Assembly (NCBI GenBank): GCA_049322335.1
Contig: JBMORL010000016.1
Coordinates: 1 to 29,644 of the forward strand
Source of the DNA: JBMORL01 sp049322335
GTDB lineage: Bacteria > Bacteroidota > Bacteroidia > Flavobacteriales_D > UBA2798
Direction: 5' to 3'
Length of the DNA: 29,644 nucleotides
Under the pieces are notes generated by a model, which was not told the origin of the DNA, did not search any database, and saw only the letters and a list, made by a program, of their open reading frames with translations. A program made the translations under genes and the position numbers. Below are positions 23,769-29,644 of this stretch, one piece after another (within the stretch, counting starts at the first letter, position 1; each line of letters opens with the position of its first letter).

Positions 23769-24437
23769 CTACTTCACAGCACTCATTTTCTCCTGTACTT
23801 CTTTCACCACTTTTTTCTGGGCTTCTATTTCTTCCTTTTTCTTTTTCTGGTCTTCTTCGTTCTTTTTGATTTTTTCTTCGGCTTCTGCAATTTTCTTTTT
23901 ATAGTCTTCGATATCTTCTTTATAATCTTTATTGTCTTTTTCCAGGTCTTTTTGTTCGTTTTCCTGTTTTTCGAGAAGTTTTTCGGCTGCTTTAAGGTCT
24001 TCGCCAATAGCGTCTTTTTGAATTTTTACAGCCAGTTCATACACTTTTTCCTTCATGTATTTAAACTGGTCTTTGTGTTCGCCCGAGTTAAGCCATGCAC
24101 CCCCGAGGTCAATACCAATGGTCATTTTAAAACCTTCACCTTTTACTTCTTCCACTTTTCCCCAGATATAAAAATATTTTTCGCCCATGGCTTTGGTTTT
24201 GGCCTTTTCGCCATATAATTCCCCCTTTTCGGTAGAGGTTTTGGCGTCCATACTTTTCATAAAACTGCGGATAGCATCTTCCACATCGTCTTTATCTTTG
24301 GCGGCCACTACCACTGAGAGGGAATTATGGCTTCCGCCCCCGATATTTTCGTTGGATTCGCGGACTTCAATCTTTTTTTGTGCAAAAAGCGGCAACTGGA
24401 AAACACACAGCGCCAACAGGAGTATTCTTGTTTTCAT
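23769..24437 (-). CDS. Secreted coiled-coil protein
   Basis: 222 residues from the ATG at 24437, which gives a normal signal peptide (M-K-T-R-I, hydrophobic core, F-A-Q at about residue 20). The longer upstream frame adds 11 untypical residues. Residues 25-130 form a small mixed domain with an I-G-I-D-L-G-G-A-W-L segment. From about 135 to the end the protein is a Lys/Glu-rich coiled coil, with many repeats of the E-x-x-K-K-K type. I recognise no family for the N-terminal part. A periplasmic or surface structural role is a guess from layout only. Confidence 0.75.
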   Translation of the reverse strand: MKTRILLLALCVFQLPLFAQKKIEVRESNENIGGGSHNSLSVVVAAKDKDDVEDAIRSFMKSMDAKTSTEKGELYGEKAKTKAMGEKYFYIWGKVEEVKGEGFKMTIGIDLGGAWLNSGEHKDQFKYMKEKVYELAVKIQKDAIGEDLKAAEKLLEKQENEQKDLEKDNKDYKEDIEDYKKKIAEAEEKIKKNEEDQKKKKEEIEAQKKVVKEVQEKMSAVK

Positions 24438-24705
24438 ACAATTAATTATTAGGCAGCTAAAGTTAAACAATTATCGTTCCAAAACCATAGATGCAGGAGT
24501 TAATTTGAATTATTTTTAAGGTCTTGACCTTTTACTCATATAGTTTTCTTGATTTTTAAGGGATTCGTGAGTTTGCTACGCAAAGCGGCTTCTTTTATGT
24601 CAAGACAAGAGAAGGATAATGTCATGAAAACAAATGAAAATCACTTCATTAAATAGATTATCAAAGTGAATCCTAATGATTTTGCTACTTTTGTAAAAAA
24701 AGTTT
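24438..24705. other. Divergent intergenic region
   Basis: No gene is seen. It contains a perfect short palindrome AAGGTC-TT-GACCTT at 24518-24531, which could be an operator, and the promoter element listed next. Both flanking genes start here. Confidence 0.4.
24686..24693 (+). promoter_or_regulatory. -7 promoter element before the cytochrome b-like gene
   Basis: TACTTTTG matches TAnnTTTG, and +1 would be near 24699, about seven bases before the ATG at 24706. No TTG is seen at the -33 position. Confidence 0.45.
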
Positions 24706-25146
24706 ATGTACAACGCTCTCCACCACACCCACTCCGGTTTACGCTGGATCGTGCTATTGCTGATCGTATTTGCAGTTTTTAATGCTTTCAGCAAATGGCG
24801 GTTCGGTAAAGCCTATTCGCGCATGGATAAAATGCTCAATCTTTTTGCTATGGTGTTTTTTCACCTGCAGTTTGCTGTTGGGTTGATTCTTTATTTTGTA
24901 AGCCCAAAAGTGCTTTTCGGGAATGGGATGATGGAAAATCCGTTTCGTTTTTATACAGTAGAACATTTTTTTATGATGACAGCAGCTATGATTGTTATTA
25001 CCATAGGAAGAAAACGAGCCGAAAAAGCAGAACGGGATGCTGCTCAACACCGTAAACTTTTTATCTGGTACACGGTTGCCTTATTACTTATTCTTGCAGC
25101 TATTCCCTGGCCGTTCAGAACGGAACTGGGCGGATCGTGGTTTTAA
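24706..25146 (+). CDS. Four-helix membrane protein, cytochrome b-like
   Basis: 146 residues with four hydrophobic helices (about 12-30, 44-64, 85-100 and 118-134). The N-terminus H-H-T-H-S-G-L-R-W is a hallmark of a small Bacteroidota family often labelled cytochrome b. Further histidines lie in helix 2 (F-F-H-L-Q) and at the start of helix 3 (V-E-H-F-F) and could ligate haem. The next gene encodes a c-type cytochrome 11 bases on, so the two may exchange electrons. Haem binding is inferred, not shown. Confidence 0.7.
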   Translation: MYNALHHTHSGLRWIVLLLIVFAVFNAFSKWRFGKAYSRMDKMLNLFAMVFFHLQFAVGLILYFVSPKVLFGNGMMENPFRFYTVEHFFMMTAAMIVITIGRKRAEKAERDAAQHRKLFIWYTVALLLILAAIPWPFRTELGGSWF

Positions 25147-25157
25147 AATTACAACCT

Positions 25158-25469
25158 ATGAAACATATTTTATTTTTTTCTTCTCTTTTTATTTTCGCTT
25201 CCTGCGGAGACAATAAACCGGCACAAAATGCTGATGGCACACCTAACGGACAGCAGATATACGAAGATAATTGTTCCATTTGTCACGGTGGAGATGGTAA
25301 ATTGGGAGTGAATGGGGCAAAAGATCTTGCTGCCAGCACTATGTCAAAGGAAGAAGCCCTGGCTATTATTGCCGAAGGAAAAGGGAAAATGACTCCGTTT
25401 AAAGAATTGCTGGATGAAAAACAAAGGGAAGCTGTGGCGGAATATATCCAGACGTTAAAAACAAAATGA
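25158..25469 (+). CDS. Small c-type cytochrome lipoprotein
   Basis: 103 residues from the ATG at 25158, chosen because it gives a lipoprotein signal peptide (M-K-H-I-L-F, lipobox F-A-S-C, then G-D-N). One haem-attachment motif C-S-I-C-H follows G-Q-Q-I-Y-E-D-N, and a methionine in G-K-M-T-P-F is the likely distal ligand, as in class I cytochromes. The protein is held in the envelope by its lipid anchor and carries electrons, possibly to or from the membrane protein encoded just upstream. Confidence 0.92.
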   Translation: MKHILFFSSLFIFASCGDNKPAQNADGTPNGQQIYEDNCSICHGGDGKLGVNGAKDLAASTMSKEEALAIIAEGKGKMTPFKELLDEKQREAVAEYIQTLKTK

Positions 25470-25505
25470 CCGGAATTTCAACTTTTTCAAATCTGAAATT
25501 TCCAA

Positions 25506-26702
25506 ATGATTGATAGCAAAATTCCCAAACGTGTGGACGAAAATGCGGTGCTGGTGGGAGTGATCACTCCGCAACAACATGCAGAAAAAGTAACAGAATA
25601 TCTTGATGAACTGGCTTTTCTTGCAGAAACTGCCGGGGCAAGAATCATGAAACGGTTTACGCAAAAAATGGATGTTCCCGTTCCCGGAACATTTATAGGA
25701 AAGGGAAAACTGGAAGAGATCACAAAATTTGTGGAAGAGAACGACATCAAACTGGTAATTTTTGATGATGAGCTTTCTCCCAGCCAGCAGAAAAACATAG
25801 AAGAAAAAGTAAAATGTCTCGTTCTCGACCGCACCAACCTTATTCTCGATATTTTCGCTTCACGCGCACGAACAGCGCATGCCAAAACACAAGTGGAGCT
25901 GGCGCAGTATCAATATTTGCTTCCGCGCCTCACAAGAATGTGGACTCACCTCGAACGGCAAAAAGGAGGAATAGGATTACGCGGCCCCGGTGAATCACAA
26001 ATAGAAACCGACCGAAGGATCATTCTTGATAAAATTTCGAAGCTCAAGGAAAAACTCAAAGACATCGACAAGCAAATGGCTACCCAGCGCAGCAACCGGG
26101 GAGCACTTGTGCGTGTAGCGCTAGTGGGTTATACCAACGTGGGAAAATCAACACTGATGAACCTGATGAGTAAATCGGATGTATTTGCGGAAAATAAACT
26201 CTTTGCCACACTGGATACAACGGTTAGAAAAGTGGTATTGGAAAATCTTCCTTTTTTACTAAGTGATACAGTAGGATTCATCAGGAAACTTCCTACGCAA
26301 CTGGTGGAATCATTCAAATCGACACTGGATGAGGTGAGGGAGGCGGATGTGTTGATACATGTAGTGGATATTTCACACCCGCAGTTTGAAGATCACTACA
26401 AAGTGGTGAATGAAACGCTGAAAGATATCCGGGCGCTGGATAAACCCACTATTCTTGTGTTTAATAAAATTGACCAGTATCACCATGTAGAAAAAGAATC
26501 CGGTGATCTTTCTCCACTCACCAAAGAAAACATCACGCTGGATGAACTGAAAAAAACCTGGATGGCAAAATTACCACCGGGAAAATGTGTTTTTATTTCT
26601 GCGTTTAAAAAAATAAATATTGAAGAATTGCGTAACACCTTATATGAACTGGTGAAGCAAATTCATGAGGTGAGATATCCTTACAATAATTTTTTGTATT
26701 AA
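25506..26702 (+). CDS. hflX: GTPase HflX
   Basis: Ribosome-associated GTPase that splits stalled 70S ribosomes under stress. 398 residues. The N-terminal HflX domain includes V-P-G-T-F-I-G-K-G-K and the F-D-D-E-L-S-P-S-Q-Q-K-N segment. The linker has G-G-I-G-L-R-G-P-G-E-S-Q-I-E-T-D-R-R. The G domain shows G1 G-Y-T-N-V-G-K-S at 208-215, G3 D-T-V-G-F and G4 N-K-I-D. The start codon lies two bases after an inverted repeat (GGAATTTCA at 25472-25480 with TGAAATTTCC at 25494-25503), which may affect its expression. Confidence 0.97.
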   Translation: MIDSKIPKRVDENAVLVGVITPQQHAEKVTEYLDELAFLAETAGARIMKRFTQKMDVPVPGTFIGKGKLEEITKFVEENDIKLVIFDDELSPSQQKNIEEKVKCLVLDRTNLILDIFASRARTAHAKTQVELAQYQYLLPRLTRMWTHLERQKGGIGLRGPGESQIETDRRIILDKISKLKEKLKDIDKQMATQRSNRGALVRVALVGYTNVGKSTLMNLMSKSDVFAENKLFATLDTTVRKVVLENLPFLLSDTVGFIRKLPTQLVESFKSTLDEVREADVLIHVVDISHPQFEDHYKVVNETLKDIRALDKPTILVFNKIDQYHHVEKESGDLSPLTKENITLDELKKTWMAKLPPGKCVFISAFKKINIEELRNTLYELVKQIHEVRYPYNNFLY

Positions 26703-26753
26703 AGAATGAACAAGCTAAAGACGGAACTATAGTATTCGAAATATGTTTGATAA

Positions 26754-26843
26754 TTACACGGAGTGCGCCATGTAAACGGCTATCCACGCTGCAAGGGAAA
26801 AGAGCAGAAAAAAAAGGATAATTAGAATGATGATGTTCTTTTT
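26754..26843 (-). pseudogene. Possible remnant of a small membrane protein
   Basis: The minus-strand frame, open between stops, encodes K-K-N followed by a hydrophobic run (I-I-I-L-I-I-L-F-F-L-L-F-S-L-A-A-W) and ends V-Y-M-A-H-S-V. It looks like one transmembrane helix with a short tail. No start codon precedes the helix, and the frame is closed by a stop just before the repeat at 26852. It may be the 3' end of a gene cut by the rearrangement that brought in the rhs cassette, or chance. Confidence 0.3.
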
Positions 26844-26854
26844 TCAGTACAGTA

Positions 26855-26883
26855 TCAGATTATCATATTTCGTCTGCAAGCCC
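26855..26883 (+). repeat. Direct repeat, left copy, flanking the rhs cassette
   Basis: 29 bp, 28 identical to the copy at 29088-29116. It begins TCAGATTATCATATTTCG and ends GCAAGCCC. In the right copy the last bases form the left arm of a terminator; here that arm is cut off after AAGCCCG, so this copy looks like the 3' stump of an earlier unit. Confidence 0.75.
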
Positions 26884-26959
26884 GTTCAATCAATCCTCAA
26901 AAGGTTAGCATCAAAGTGAGAATGATTTAGCTCTTATCAACGATGGTAAATTCAATGGT

Positions 26960-28516
26960 ATGGCTGGAAACAACTATTCCTATACTGAAATTGGGGAACT
27001 GGAAAGCGATTTCCAGGAGGATATAGAGAAAATCAGCTGGAGAGTGGATGGAAAGGTCAGTGAGGTATTACGGCCTGTTGGTAGTTCAAAGAAAAACCTT
27101 AAATTTGAGTATGATGCTATGGGACAAAGAGTAGCCAAACATATTTACAGCAGCAGTAACAATTGGGAGAAAAGCACGTTTTATGTACGGGATGCTCAAG
27201 GAAATGTTATTTCCGTTTATGAAGAAACCAATCCGGTAACACCCAGCTACAAATTAATTGAGCAACACATCTACGGAAGTTCAAGGTTGGGCATGAATAC
27301 CCAAGAAAAAGAGATGATCGCTACCACCATAATTCCAAACCAGCATCAAAGAGAACTCGGAAAAAAACAGTTTGAGCTTACCAATCACTTAGGTAATGTG
27401 CTTACTGTTATAACGGATAAGAAGATTCCCATTGAAAGCACAACAATTACCGGTGAAGTGGAATATTTTATTACTGAAATTGTTTCGGTAAATGATTATT
27501 CGCCTTTTGGTGTATTACTAACGGATAGGGATTTTAGCAGTGAGAAATATCGGTATTCATTTCAGTCGCAGGAACGGGATGATGAGTTGAAAGGAAATGG
27601 AAATTCAATTAACTATACTTTTAGAATGCACGATCCGAGATTGGGGAGGTTTTTTACTGTTGATCCAATGTATATGAAATATCCTTATAACAGTACCTAC
27701 GCATTTTCTGAGAATAGGGTTATTGATGGAGTTGAGTTGGAGGGGTTGGAAGTAGCAACTATTGAGAATAAGACAATTGGAATGTATGCTTTTGTTCAAA
27801 TTAATTTTGTAGGTGGGTCTTATTTCGGAGGCAAAGGAATTGGGTTTTATTGGGGAGCTGGTGGTGGCTTAGGGCTTGGAGCAGGAGTAGTAAATACAAC
27901 AACAGTTACTGTTCATGCTACAGATATTGCTACTTTTAAAGCCTGTTCTAATAACATTAGTGCAGGTTTCTTTTACGCCAAGCCCGTTGGGATGAAAGCA
28001 TCAGCAACATTGAGTTTTTCAGATGATTTCAAGAAAGGATACATGAATTATAGTACTTCATTTAAAACCTTTGGGCTTGGAGGTGGGGGATATATAGAGT
28101 ATACCCGAACTTTTACATATGATGAAGTTGTTTCATGGAAAGATTTGGCTTTCGAGTTAAATGCGGCTTTTGGTGGTGATGAGGTTTTTACGGCTCAAAG
28201 TTTATTTGAATTAGCTAAAGAGAATGCTACTGCTGCGATTAAATCTGATATCGCTATGATAAAAAATACAATTGATACTTATGAGAAAGGGATTGAAATA
28301 TTAAATTCAAATATTGAAGAGACCCAAAGCGCTCTGGATAATTATGTAAATGATGGGGGAAAAAACCAATCACTTATTGAGAAATTTGCTAAAACAATTA
28401 ATGAGGCACAACAAAAGGTACTAGATTATAAATCAAAAATTGAAGAAAAAAATACTGAATTAAAATCTGCTGAAGCAGCATTAGAAGTGGTAGAAAAAAT
28501 GACTATAGAAGAATAA
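26960..28516 (+). CDS. 5'-truncated Rhs protein with novel C-terminal domain (candidate toxin)
   Basis: 518 residues from the first ATG; the frame is open from 26909. Residues 1-264 are the end of an Rhs/YD-repeat protein: F-E-Y-D-A-M-G-Q-R-V-A-K, T-N-H-L-G-N-V-L-T-V, N-D-Y-S-P-F-G-V and the core signature F-R-M-H-D-P-R-L-G-R-F-F-T-V-D-P, closing D-G-V-E-L-E-G-L-E. Most YD repeats and any signal peptide are missing. Residues 265-405 are a Gly-rich, probably beta-strand domain (G-A-G-G-G-L-G-L-G-A-G) that I do not recognise. Residues 410-518 are a Lys/Glu-rich coiled coil. In polymorphic toxins the part after this core is the toxin, so 265-518 is the candidate effector. It becomes clearly more AT-rich than the housekeeping genes. 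The next gene follows by 8 bases. Confidence 0.8.
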   Translation: MAGNNYSYTEIGELESDFQEDIEKISWRVDGKVSEVLRPVGSSKKNLKFEYDAMGQRVAKHIYSSSNNWEKSTFYVRDAQGNVISVYEETNPVTPSYKLIEQHIYGSSRLGMNTQEKEMIATTIIPNQHQRELGKKQFELTNHLGNVLTVITDKKIPIESTTITGEVEYFITEIVSVNDYSPFGVLLTDRDFSSEKYRYSFQSQERDDELKGNGNSINYTFRMHDPRLGRFFTVDPMYMKYPYNSTYAFSENRVIDGVELEGLEVATIENKTIGMYAFVQINFVGGSYFGGKGIGFYWGAGGGLGLGAGVVNTTTVTVHATDIATFKACSNNISAGFFYAKPVGMKASATLSFSDDFKKGYMNYSTSFKTFGLGGGGYIEYTRTFTYDEVVSWKDLAFELNAAFGGDEVFTAQSLFELAKENATAAIKSDIAMIKNTIDTYEKGIEILNSNIEETQSALDNYVNDGGKNQSLIEKFAKTINEAQQKVLDYKSKIEEKNTELKSAEAALEVVEKMTIEE

Positions 28517-28524
28517 ATTAAATC

Positions 28525-29079
28525 ATGGAAAATAAAAAAATACACTGGTTAGGGAAACCATCAAAATCAAAACTTATTTTTCGTTCAAGTGAGTGGATAT
28601 TAACCCCATTTTCTATTTATTCGAGTATAATATTTTTGGTTTTTTTTTACATTTTAGTGTTTGTCTTTGAAACACCGCTCGTTGTAAAAATTGTAGGATT
28701 GGCGCTATTGTATCAACCTTTTAATCTTTTATTTCTCAGATTTTATATTGATTATAGGCGTAGAAAACGAATGTTATATGAGTTTAAAGAAGGAAAACTT
28801 AGATGCTATTACTCAGAAAAGTTGGCATGGGAAATTGATTTAAATGATGTAAAGTTTATAACAATAATCACTCAAAAAAATAGTAGAAAAAAAGATGATT
28901 CTCAAATTAAGTCAGTTATTTTTACGATAGATAAGAACGAGTTTGTTCCAAAAATACTCTATTCAAATAATATAAATCGAAAAAATATAAAAGGAGTTTT
29001 TGATCTGATAGAAAATTCTGATGAATTAGTTAATTCTATTAAGCAATTTGGTTTTAATGGAGAAATAAAATATCAGTAA
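28525..29079 (+). CDS. Membrane protein with PH-like tail; candidate immunity protein
   Basis: 184 residues. Two hydrophobic helices lie at about 29-49 and 52-74, followed by a basic stop (Y-R-R-R-K-R). The cytoplasmic part from about 84 is rich in beta strands (Y-E-F-K-E-G-K-L-R-C-Y-Y, V-K-F-I-T-I-I), like the bacterial PH-type domains of small membrane proteins. I do not recognise a named family. The position, 8 bases after the rhs C-terminal module and before the cassette's terminator, is where immunity genes sit. A membrane location would suit a toxin that attacks the membrane, but this is inference. AT-rich. Confidence 0.65.
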   Translation: MENKKIHWLGKPSKSKLIFRSSEWILTPFSIYSSIIFLVFFYILVFVFETPLVVKIVGLALLYQPFNLLFLRFYIDYRRRKRMLYEFKEGKLRCYYSEKLAWEIDLNDVKFITIITQKNSRKKDDSQIKSVIFTIDKNEFVPKILYSNNINRKNIKGVFDLIENSDELVNSIKQFGFNGEIKYQ

Positions 29080-29087
29080 GTACCGCC

Positions 29088-29116
29088 TCAAATTATCATA
29101 TTTCGTCTGCAAGCCC
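29088..29116 (+). repeat. Direct repeat, right copy, flanking the rhs cassette
   Basis: The 29-bp partner of 26855-26883. It starts 9 bases after the putative immunity gene and runs into the terminator stem. A partial third copy, GTATCAAATTATCATAT, is at 29230-29246, matching 26852-26868 at 16 of 17 bases, just upstream of the transposase gene. Confidence 0.75.
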
Positions 29117-29134
29117 CGGTTTTCGGGGCTTTTT
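29111..29134 (+). terminator. Intrinsic terminator of the rhs cassette
   Basis: AAGCCCCG (29111-29118), loop GTTTT, CGGGGCTT (29124-29131) and a T run to 29134. It ends the candidate toxin-immunity transcript. Confidence 0.88.
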
Positions 29135-29261
29135 GCTTTGTTAGGGTTAGTATTTTTGGGTATGATTTAGGGAGAAATGCCTTTAAAACTTAAATTAAGG
29201 GTGAAAAAACAGGGATGTAAAACCCTGGTGTATCAAATTATCATATGCAAATTTTTCATTT

Positions 29262-29644
29262 ATGAATTGTCAATATTGTAAATCAGCCTGTGTTAAAATC
29301 GGCAGGCAAAAAACCGGCACTCAAAAATACCGCTGTAAAGAGTGCGAAAAATATCAGCAGGAAATTTATATATACCAGGCTAAAGTTGTTGAGAAAAGAA
29401 AACTTATTTCAAAACTCATCACGGGAAATTGTGGTTTCAGAGGTATTGCCAAAGTACTGGAGATGTCAGTAAACACCGTTACAAAAACTGTTATTGCAGA
29501 TGCAGCAAAATGCCAGCCCCCACCCATGCCCAAAAACGGAGTTTATGAAGTAGATGAAATGCAAGCCTATCATAAAAAAGGAGAAAAAGATATTTGGGCA
29601 GTATACGCCATAGAAAGAGAAACAGGAAAAAAGATAGGAATAAG
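29262..29644 (+). CDS. IS1-family transposase, N-terminal part (3' end outside window)
   Basis: Open from the ATG at 29262 to the window end, 127 residues. The N-terminus is an InsA-type zinc finger with C-Q-Y-C and C-K-E-C pairs (residues 3-28). A helix-turn-helix follows (G-F-R-G-I-A-K-V-L-E-M-S-V-N-T-V). From about residue 95 the InsB-type catalytic domain begins with Y-E-V-D-E-M-Q-A-Y and I-W-A-V-Y-A-I-E-R-E-T-G-K. Both parts are in one frame without the programmed frameshift of classic IS1, as in the single-ORF members of the family. The left terminal repeat was not identified. Confidence 0.85.
   Translation, partial: MNCQYCKSACVKIGRQKTGTQKYRCKECEKYQQEIYIYQAKVVEKRKLISKLITGNCGFRGIAKVLEMSVNTVTKTVIADAAKCQPPPMPKNGVYEVDEMQAYHKKGEKDIWAVYAIERETGKKIGI

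Larger units (their letters stand above)
26703..26959. other. Junction region between hflX and the rhs cassette
   Basis: It holds no intact gene. It contains a minus-strand open frame that looks like the tail of a membrane protein (26754-26843), one copy of the cassette repeat (26852-26883), and the 5'-truncated beginning of the rhs frame from 26909. Confidence 0.55.

Noticed and set aside
24518..24531. AAGGTC-TT-GACCTT as a defined operator
   Set aside because: The palindrome is perfect but short, single, and matches no regulator in the window, so it is mentioned only as part of the intergenic entry.
1..29644. Composite transposon bounded by two IS1-family copies
   Set aside because: The DNA between them is ordinary core genome (atpD, metG, queA, ispD, hflX), and both ends are cut by the window, so no unit can be shown.

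Overview
The window reads as chromosomal DNA of a Bacteroidota bacterium. The signs are promoters of the TAnnTTTG type, atpD-atpC standing apart from other ATP synthase genes, a 77-residue epsilon subunit, secreted TPR-SpoIIE phosphatases, lipoproteins ending in S-C-G, a GldK/SUMF1-like protein, and an rhs remnant with the usual Bacteroidota core. I cannot name genus or species. Both ends lie inside an IS1-family transposase (3' end at 1-126, 5' end at 29262-29644), so this may be a whole contig broken at copies of one insertion sequence.

Layout. 1-531: IS tail and a gene-free stretch with four small palindromes. 532-4270 (minus): a tight operon of an FNR-type regulator with four candidate cluster cysteines, a PAS histidine kinase, ribF and a secreted leucine-rich repeat protein; a CRP/FNR-type palindrome sits just upstream of the regulator. 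4554-6304 (plus): atpD-atpC with a promoter and a terminator. 6379-11665: a lipoprotein of hydrolase type, a membrane protein, tsaB (minus), a TPR protein, gdhA (minus) and a SUMF1-like secreted protein. 11884-18562: two TPR-SpoIIE signalling phosphatases, a family 2 glycosyltransferase, a multi-membrane GT-C-like protein, and a 34-codon reading frame that ends like a SpoIIE domain. 18647-26702: metG, queA, ispD, an EamA transporter, a secreted coiled-coil protein, a cytochrome b-like/cytochrome c pair, and hflX. 26703-29644 is accessory: a 5'-truncated rhs core fused to an unfamiliar C-terminal domain, a small membrane protein behind it (probable immunity partner), direct repeats around the pair, and the IS1-family transposase.

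Most of the window is housekeeping: flavin synthesis, ATP synthase, tRNA modification and charging, isoprenoid synthesis, glutamate metabolism and ribosome rescue. The points most worth a second look are the rhs toxin/immunity-like cassette, a 66-bp GC-rich palindromic element inserted in frame in the catalytic domain of one SpoIIE phosphatase, the SpoIIE tail held between two ATGA overlaps, and an FNR-like regulator with a CRP-like recognition helix and a matching site at its own promoter. No rRNA, tRNA or CRISPR array was seen.
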